Assembly (NCBI GenBank): GCA_018402085.1
Contig: JAGYJM010000002.1
Coordinates: forward strand, 1,860,001 to 1,924,000
Reading direction: 5' to 3'
Length of the DNA stretch: 64,000 nt
Origin: Flavobacteriales bacterium
GTDB lineage: Bacteria; Bacteroidota; Bacteroidia; Flavobacteriales_D; Sanyastnellaceae
Below, one piece after another: positions 60,398 to 64,000 of the stretch (position 1 is the first letter of the stretch; each line of letters begins with the position of its first letter). The notes beneath the pieces were generated by a model. It did not search any database. It worked only from the letters and a program-made list of their open reading frames with translations, and was not told the origin of the DNA. The translations under genes were made by a program, and so were the position numbers.

Positions 60398-61042
60398 ATG
60401 ATTCGATTTTTGACAAGTATGCTCTTTCTCGCTGTGATGCTCCCGTCACAGGCGCAGAACAGCCAGGCCATTTTAGATGAACTTAGCAAGAAAGCGAAAG
60501 ATTACCAAAACGTATTCGCTACGTATTCTTCGCGGCTGATCGATAAAGCAAACGACATTGACCTGAAACAAGCGGGTGAGGTATACGTAGAGGGCGAAAA
60601 GTACCACCTTGAACTCGGCGACTACGTGATGATCACAGACGGTGAAACACTATGGACCTACGAGAAAGCCACTAACGATTGCTACGTTGACTACCTTGAA
60701 GATGTGAGCGGTGATGAAGCCATTACGCCTTCCAAAATGTTTACCGTTTGGGAACAAGACTTCAAGAACGAATACAAGCAAACCGTTCAGGAAAATGGAA
60801 AAGCGCTTTATTGGATCAACCTGTATCCGCTAGATCCGGAAGAGAAGCCCTACCATACAATTCAGCTATATATTGACAAAGCTAAAATGGAGGTGGTACG
60901 CATTGTGGTGAAAGGACGCGACGGCAATGATGTGATCTACACATTAGACACATTCAAGCCTAACACATCGATGCCGGAGGGTGTATTTCGCTTTAATCCG
61001 AAAAAACACCCTGGCGTAAACCTCATTGACAATCGCATCTGA
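60398..61042 (+). CDS. lolA: Outer-membrane lipoprotein carrier protein LolA-like
   Basis: A 214-residue periplasmic protein: signal peptide (FLTSMLFLAVMLPSQAQ), then the LolA-like half-barrel pattern, with TYSSRLIDKANDIDLKQAGE, VYVEGEKYHLELGDYVMITD, GETLWTYEKATNDCYVDYL and a late KNEYKQTVQENGKALYWINL strand. LolA carries lipoproteins from the inner to the outer membrane. It follows ftsK by 16 bases, an order common in many bacteria, and ends at a strong terminator. The start MIRFLTSMLF fits a short basic n-region. Confidence 0.88.
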   Translation: MIRFLTSMLFLAVMLPSQAQNSQAILDELSKKAKDYQNVFATYSSRLIDKANDIDLKQAGEVYVEGEKYHLELGDYVMITDGETLWTYEKATNDCYVDYLEDVSGDEAITPSKMFTVWEQDFKNEYKQTVQENGKALYWINLYPLDPEEKPYHTIQLYIDKAKMEVVRIVVKGRDGNDVIYTLDTFKPNTSMPEGVFRFNPKKHPGVNLIDNRI

Positions 61043-61072
61043 TAAACTACCCAAAGAAACACGCAATTGGAT

Positions 61073-61100
61073 AAAGGCTGCCACCAGGCAGCCTTTTTTT
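61073..61100 (+). terminator. Rho-independent terminator of ftsK-lolA
   Basis: GGCTGCC (61076-61082), loop ACCA, GGCAGCC (61087-61093), then seven T. It begins 31 bases after the lolA stop. A second inverted repeat (TTGTGCAC ... GTGCACAA) starts in its T run. Confidence 0.9.
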
Positions 61101-61199
61101 GTGCACACCGGTGCACAATGTGTGTGTTTATACCCGTTGCAAAGCGTCTGTTCTGCTGGAAGGGTGATCATTCGGTTTGCGAAACTAATTAATTTTCAG

Positions 61200-61207
61200 T
61201 ATATTAT
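61200..61207 (+). promoter_or_regulatory. Possible -7 box (TATATTAT) before a small membrane peptide gene
   Basis: TATATTAT lies six bases before the ATG at 61214, with GGTTTGCG about 20-25 bases upstream as a possible -33 element. The match to TAnnTTTG is partial. Confidence 0.3.
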
Positions 61208-61213
61208 AGTAGT

Positions 61214-61354
61214 ATGAAACAACAAAACAATAATAACAGACGCCCCCCACAGCGGGTCAGAAAATTCGTAAGACGTTTAATGATAACCCTGGTAGCAGTC
61301 AGCCTTGTATGTGCTGCCGCTCTATACATGATAGAAGTGGTTCATATTAACTGA
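61214..61354 (+). CDS. 46-residue single-span membrane peptide, hypothetical
   Basis: ATG at 61214 to TGA at 61352-61354. The peptide has a polar, Gln/Asn-rich start (MKQQNNNN), a strongly basic stretch (RRPPQRVRKFVRR) and one membrane helix (MITLVAVSLVCAAALYMIEV), so the N-terminus should stay in the cytosol. It lies between a terminator and the tRNA gene, in AT-rich sequence. The clear charge-then-helix layout and the promoter-like box in front make it plausible, but there is no family match. It could be mistaken for non-coding sequence. Confidence 0.5.
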   Translation: MKQQNNNNRRPPQRVRKFVRRLMITLVAVSLVCAAALYMIEVVHIN

Positions 61355-61446
61355 GGGTCATCAGATAAAGGTTGTGGTGTCGCATCCCGGGTCGAAGTTT
61401 ATGTGTGACCTTTCAGCGAAAATGTGTTTTTTTGCACTTCGTTGAG

Positions 61447-61523
61447 GGTCCCATAGCTCAACAGGATAGAGCATCTGCCTTCTAAGCAGACGGTTCGGGG
61501 TTCGAGTCCCTGTGGGATCACCA
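61447..61523 (+). tRNA. tRNA-Arg (anticodon TCT)
   Basis: Acceptor arm GGTCCCA pairs with TGGGATC near the 3' end (one G-T pair). D-arm AGCTCAACAGGATAGAGC is followed by an anticodon stem TCTGC/GCAGA with loop CTTCTAA, hence anticodon TCT (reads AGA). The T-arm is CGGGGTTCGAGTCCCTG. The CCA end (61521-61523) is encoded. A terminator follows at once. Confidence 0.95.
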
Positions 61524-61526
61524 AAT

Positions 61527-61556
61527 AAAACCTCATCATCTATGGTGAGGTTTTTT
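61527..61556 (+). terminator. Terminator after tRNA-Arg
   Basis: AAAACCTCA and TGAGGTTTT form the stem (61527-61535 and 61545-61553), followed by T; it starts four bases after the CCA end. Confidence 0.75.
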
Positions 61557-61565
61557 ACGTGTATA

Positions 61566-61594
61566 AAAAAAGCCATCTGCATAGATGGCTTTTT
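61566..61594 (-). terminator. Bidirectional-type terminator after the ParB-like gene
   Basis: AGCCATCT (61571-61578) and AGATGGCT (61583-61590) with loop GCAT, flanked by A run on one side and T run on the other. It lies 20 bases after the stop of the minus-strand gene at 61614 and can also stop plus-strand reading. Confidence 0.75.
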
Positions 61595-61613
61595 GGCTTT
61601 GCTGTGATGGAGC

Positions 61614-62195
61614 TTACTTCCTTCCGGAGGTTTGCTCAGTAATGTTATCAAACTGACTCAATACGTCTTGTTTCTTGCCCCCTTCTATGGCGAGTGCAAT
61701 CACTTCTTCAACGCGTTGCTGAACGACGTTCTTTTTGTCAACTGACTGAAGATGCTCAGACATCCATGAGAGACTCTTGTAAGTACGTTTCAAGTCTGCC
61801 TCTTTCAGGTTTTCTTTTTTACGACCACGACCTCCTTTAGCGTCTTTCAGCTTCTCTTTGTCTTCAATCACCTTTTTGATATCGGTCAGCGCCTTCTGAT
61901 ATTTCTTCGGGTCATAAGCATCGTAACTGGTCACGATGTTGATTGCCTCAACCATACCGATCTGTTTGGTCTTGATCATTTCTTTGATCGAAAGCGGGAA
62001 CCAGTACAATTTGCTGTACTGTCCGATAAAGAGTGCAGACTTACCCGAAGCTTCAGAAGCCTCTTGAATGGTGAGGTATTGCAGTGCTTCATGAATAATC
62101 TCTGATCTGCGAATGACATCCGCTCCTTCTACTGTTTTGAGGTTCTTTTTAACCTCTTTAAGCTTCTCTGGTGATGCTTCTTTCTTCGTTCTCAT
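61614..62195 (-). CDS. ParB/KorB-like helix-turn-helix protein without nuclease domain
   Basis: A 193-residue basic protein. Residues about 40-90 (EALQYLTIQEASEASGKSAL, FIGQYSKLYWFPLSIKEMIK, TKQIGMVEAINIVTSY) resemble the HTH of ParB-type proteins, where a lookup helix pair is followed by LP..I..MI..G.I...A. The N-terminal CTPase/nuclease domain of true ParB is absent. The middle carries a Lys-rich stretch (GGRGRKKENLKEADLKRTY) that could bind nucleic acid. A 16-base palindrome lies just before its start and may be its own operator. DNA binding is inferred; function unknown. Confidence 0.6.
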   Translation of the reverse strand: MRTKKEASPEKLKEVKKNLKTVEGADVIRRSEIIHEALQYLTIQEASEASGKSALFIGQYSKLYWFPLSIKEMIKTKQIGMVEAINIVTSYDAYDPKKYQKALTDIKKVIEDKEKLKDAKGGRGRKKENLKEADLKRTYKSLSWMSEHLQSVDKKNVVQQRVEEVIALAIEGGKKQDVLSQFDNITEQTSGRK

Positions 62196-62227
62196 AAATA
62201 TTTGTTTTTGATCCTACCACAAAGGAA

Positions 62228-62243
62228 AGTAAATTTATTTACT
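62228..62243. promoter_or_regulatory. Palindrome before the ParB-like gene, candidate operator
   Basis: AGTAAAT-TT-ATTTACT, 32 bases before the start codon at 62195 (minus). On the minus strand it runs directly into TTTACTTTCC, where a promoter could lie, so a bound protein would block transcription. Confidence 0.4.
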
Positions 62244-62328
62244 CTCAAAAAAATATTTTCAGCCGCTATATTCACAATTATTAACAACGAAATTAACAGT
62301 GGAATTCGAAGAAGGGATGAAAAATCAA

Positions 62329-62703
62329 TCAGTTGATATTCAAAGCATTCTTAAGCGCCGCGTGTTCAATGGGTTTTATCAGATAACCCGATATCTGTTT
62401 ATGTGCCTTTGCTCTTGCACTGTCTCGATCGTCGATAGAAGAAGTCAGGATAAAAATGGACGACTTTTTGTCGATGTGTTTTTCTACTTCATCTAGAAAC
62501 TGCCAGCCATTCATCGCAGGCATATTGAGATCAAGAAAGATATAGTCAGGTTGTCTTCTTTCAGTGCAGATCAGACGAATGACCTCTTCCGGGTTTGAGA
62601 ATACTTCTATGGTAAGATTCGGCTGAATACGGCTCAACATGCGCTGCGTGATCATGGATGCGATTTGATCATCATCCACAACGTAGACTAATTCGTTTCC
62701 CAT
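62329..62703 (-). CDS. Single-domain response regulator
   Basis: A 124-residue receiver domain with no output domain. YVVDDDQIASMITQRML holds the acidic pocket, YIFLDLNMPAMNGWQFLDEV the phospho-acceptor Asp, ILTSSIDDRD the conserved Thr/Ser and GYLIKPI the conserved Lys. It overlaps the kinase gene by 16 bases, so it is most likely its partner and would act by protein contact, in the manner of CheY-like or Rcp1-like regulators. Many Bacteroidota kinases have such a small regulator next to them. Confidence 0.9.
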   Translation of the reverse strand: MGNELVYVVDDDQIASMITQRMLSRIQPNLTIEVFSNPEEVIRLICTERRQPDYIFLDLNMPAMNGWQFLDEVEKHIDKKSSIFILTSSIDDRDSARAKAHKQISGYLIKPIEHAALKNALNIN

Positions 62704-64000
62704 CTCTTCAACGTAACATAAAAAGTTGTTCCTCTGTTTATTTCACTTTCTGCGCGAATACTTCCTCCCATAGCTTCAATCTGCATCTTAGTGAGATAAA
62801 GGCCAAGCCCGCTTGACTCGGGATGGTTGTGAAAGGTCTTATACATCCCAAACAACTCACGTCCGTATTGGTCAAGATCGATACCTGAACCGTTATCGCT
62901 GAAAACAAGTTCTACGTACTCCCCTTTTGCCTGGTGGCATTCGACTTTAATCAGAAGGTCTCTTGATGGTGACCTGTACTTGATCGCATTGGTTAGTAAG
63001 TTCAGGATAATGCTATCGAGGTATGCGGGAAAAACGGCAACCTGGTCTTCAGTGCGCAGACCGTTCTCTAGGCGAACCTCCAGCCGCCTCATTTCGTTAT
63101 TCACAGCAATAAGTGCGTCCTCAAAGGCTTCTTTCAAAGATACTTTACTTAGGTTCAGCTCTTTCGTAATATTCTTTGACACGATCTCATTCAATCCGTT
63201 AATGGTGCTGACCAATTTAGTTGCACTTTCATTCAGTAGTGAGAAATACAAATCGCGTTCCTCCTGAGTTGACTCATTTGCGTGCAGCTTTAGCAACCCC
63301 TGAATATTTCCGGCATGTGACCGAATGTTGTGCGAAGTGATATACGCAAAATTGAGCAACCTTTCATTCTGACTCGCGGTCACATTCATAAGCCTGCCGA
63401 GGTCTTTATTCTGCTGCTCCAGTACCCGTTCATTTTGCTGCCTCCGAATGGCATTACCCATGCTGTTGCAAAAAGAGTGTAAGACAGAACGCTCATCATC
63501 AGACCAGCTCCGCTCTTCTTCGCAGTCATCAAAACCGACGAAACCGTAATAATTATCAACATCTACAAAAACGGGAAGCAATAAAATGCTCTTGATTTTC
63601 TGACTTGAAAGGATTTCCCTGGCCTCTGTACTTTCAATTTGGCGCACAATGCGCTCCCATGATTCACCTTGAATAAGCACCTGGTGAGCATCGCCCATAC
63701 TGTCTGTGGGGATCCCCTGAAGCTCGGGGTTGTCAATCTGAGGTTCACTGTGTCCGGAGTTCCATTCCACAACCTGACTGTATGAGCCTACGTCAGTTCC
63801 TGACTTATTGGCTTTAAAAAGATATACCCTGTCTACACCGGTTGCCTTTCCTAGTGCAGAAAAGCTTGCAGACAGTGTTTTTCGAAAATCTTTCTCCTGG
63901 AGCAGTCTTTCTATACTATGCGAAAGGGCGGAGAGAATGGATTGCTTCCGTAAATTTTCAGATTCCAGGCGTTTCATTCGATCCACATCTTGCACGATAC
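62688..64000 (-). CDS. Sensor histidine kinase with GAF domain, 5'-partial
   Basis: The frame is open to the right edge, so the start is outside the window; the visible first residues (IVQDVDRMKRLESENLRKQS) look like the end of a PAS/PAC domain. Then follow a GAF domain (about 25-180 of the visible part: TGVDRVYLFKANKSG ... YYGFVGFDDCEEERSWSDDE), the phospho-acceptor region FAYITSHNIRSHAGNIQGLL with the His in SHNIRS, and a HATPase domain with LNLLTNAIKYRSP (N box), FSDNGSGIDLDQYG (G1), SSGLGLYLTKMQIEAMGG (G2) and GTTFYVTL. No membrane helix is visible in this part, so a cytosolic sensor is likely. It overlaps the response regulator gene by 16 bases. Confidence 0.9.
   Translation of the reverse strand, partial: IVQDVDRMKRLESENLRKQSILSALSHSIERLLQEKDFRKTLSASFSALGKATGVDRVYLFKANKSGTDVGSYSQVVEWNSGHSEPQIDNPELQGIPTDSMGDAHQVLIQGESWERIVRQIESTEAREILSSQKIKSILLLPVFVDVDNYYGFVGFDDCEEERSWSDDERSVLHSFCNSMGNAIRRQQNERVLEQQNKDLGRLMNVTASQNERLLNFAYITSHNIRSHAGNIQGLLKLHANESTQEERDLYFSLLNESATKLVSTINGLNEIVSKNITKELNLSKVSLKEAFEDALIAVNNEMRRLEVRLENGLRTEDQVAVFPAYLDSIILNLLTNAIKYRSPSRDLLIKVECHQAKGEYVELVFSDNGSGIDLDQYGRELFGMYKTFHNHPESSGLGLYLTKMQIEAMGGSIRAESEINRGTTFYVTLKRWETN

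Noticed and set aside
61447-61523. tRNA-Arg as an integration site of a genomic island
   Set aside because: No integrase and no direct repeat of the tRNA 3' end were seen within the window.

Overview
The window looks like a chromosomal segment of a Bacteroidota (Bacteroidetes) bacterium, most probably a Flavobacteriales-type aquatic lineage. Supporting signs are: a SusC/SusD pair; at least four proteins ending in a type IX secretion (Por/T9SS type A) sorting tail; promoters of the Bacteroidetes TAnnTTTG type; the rpmG-DUF4295 pair next to ftsY-rimO; a fused E1-alpha/beta keto-acid dehydrogenase; and the dihydroorotase variant typical of the phylum. No phage, plasmid, insertion sequence or CRISPR array was recognised. 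The assignment rests on reading motifs, not on a database search.

Layout. 1-2580: 3' part of a secreted glycine-rich/cysteine-rich protein whose frame is broken twice. 3041-6373: an aminotransferase, a GNAT-Crp-DinB operon and an S4-domain RNA-binding protein. 6847-16119: a 3090-residue secreted paralogue with eight glycine-rich domains that resemble the ALK/LTK receptor glycine-rich domain, about 32 cysteine repeats and a dockerin-like tail; much of it is a recent segmental duplication. 16382-25958: acyl-CoA carboxylase, dihydroorotase, a TonB receptor, menG/ubiE and aroA. 26007-29703: a secreted phosphoesterase, a TPR lipoprotein and a membrane protein. 29705-36999: a SusC-SusD operon with two cyanophycinase-like (S51) enzymes, plausibly a peptide or cyanophycin utilisation locus. 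37931-46973: nine tightly packed, mostly overlapping minus-strand genes from dapF down to kdsA and beyond, including a DUF4105 (Lnb-like) protein. 47326-54783: E1 fusion, a thioredoxin, a PaaE-like reductase, queE and a T9SS cargo protein. 54803-61042: rimO-ftsY, DUF4295-rpmG, ftsK-lolA. 61214-64000: a 46-residue membrane peptide, tRNA-Arg(TCT), a ParB-like HTH protein and a two-component pair whose kinase runs off the window.

Two features cut across all regions. First, a dispersed 21-bp hairpin family occurs at least 17 times: GCATC, then a 6-bp stem, a TTTY loop and the complementary stem. Stem positions 2-3 (and 6) change from copy to copy while the partner arm changes with them, so pairing is kept. 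Seven copies lie inside genes, always in one reading phase per orientation, and three form a 45-bp tandem array. Second, several genes have a TAnnTTTG/TAnnTTCG box only 4-6 bases before the start codon, which would give leaderless or nearly leaderless mRNAs. The hairpin family is the best candidate for an undescribed system in the window; the ALK-like giant protein with its dockerin-like tail is the second.
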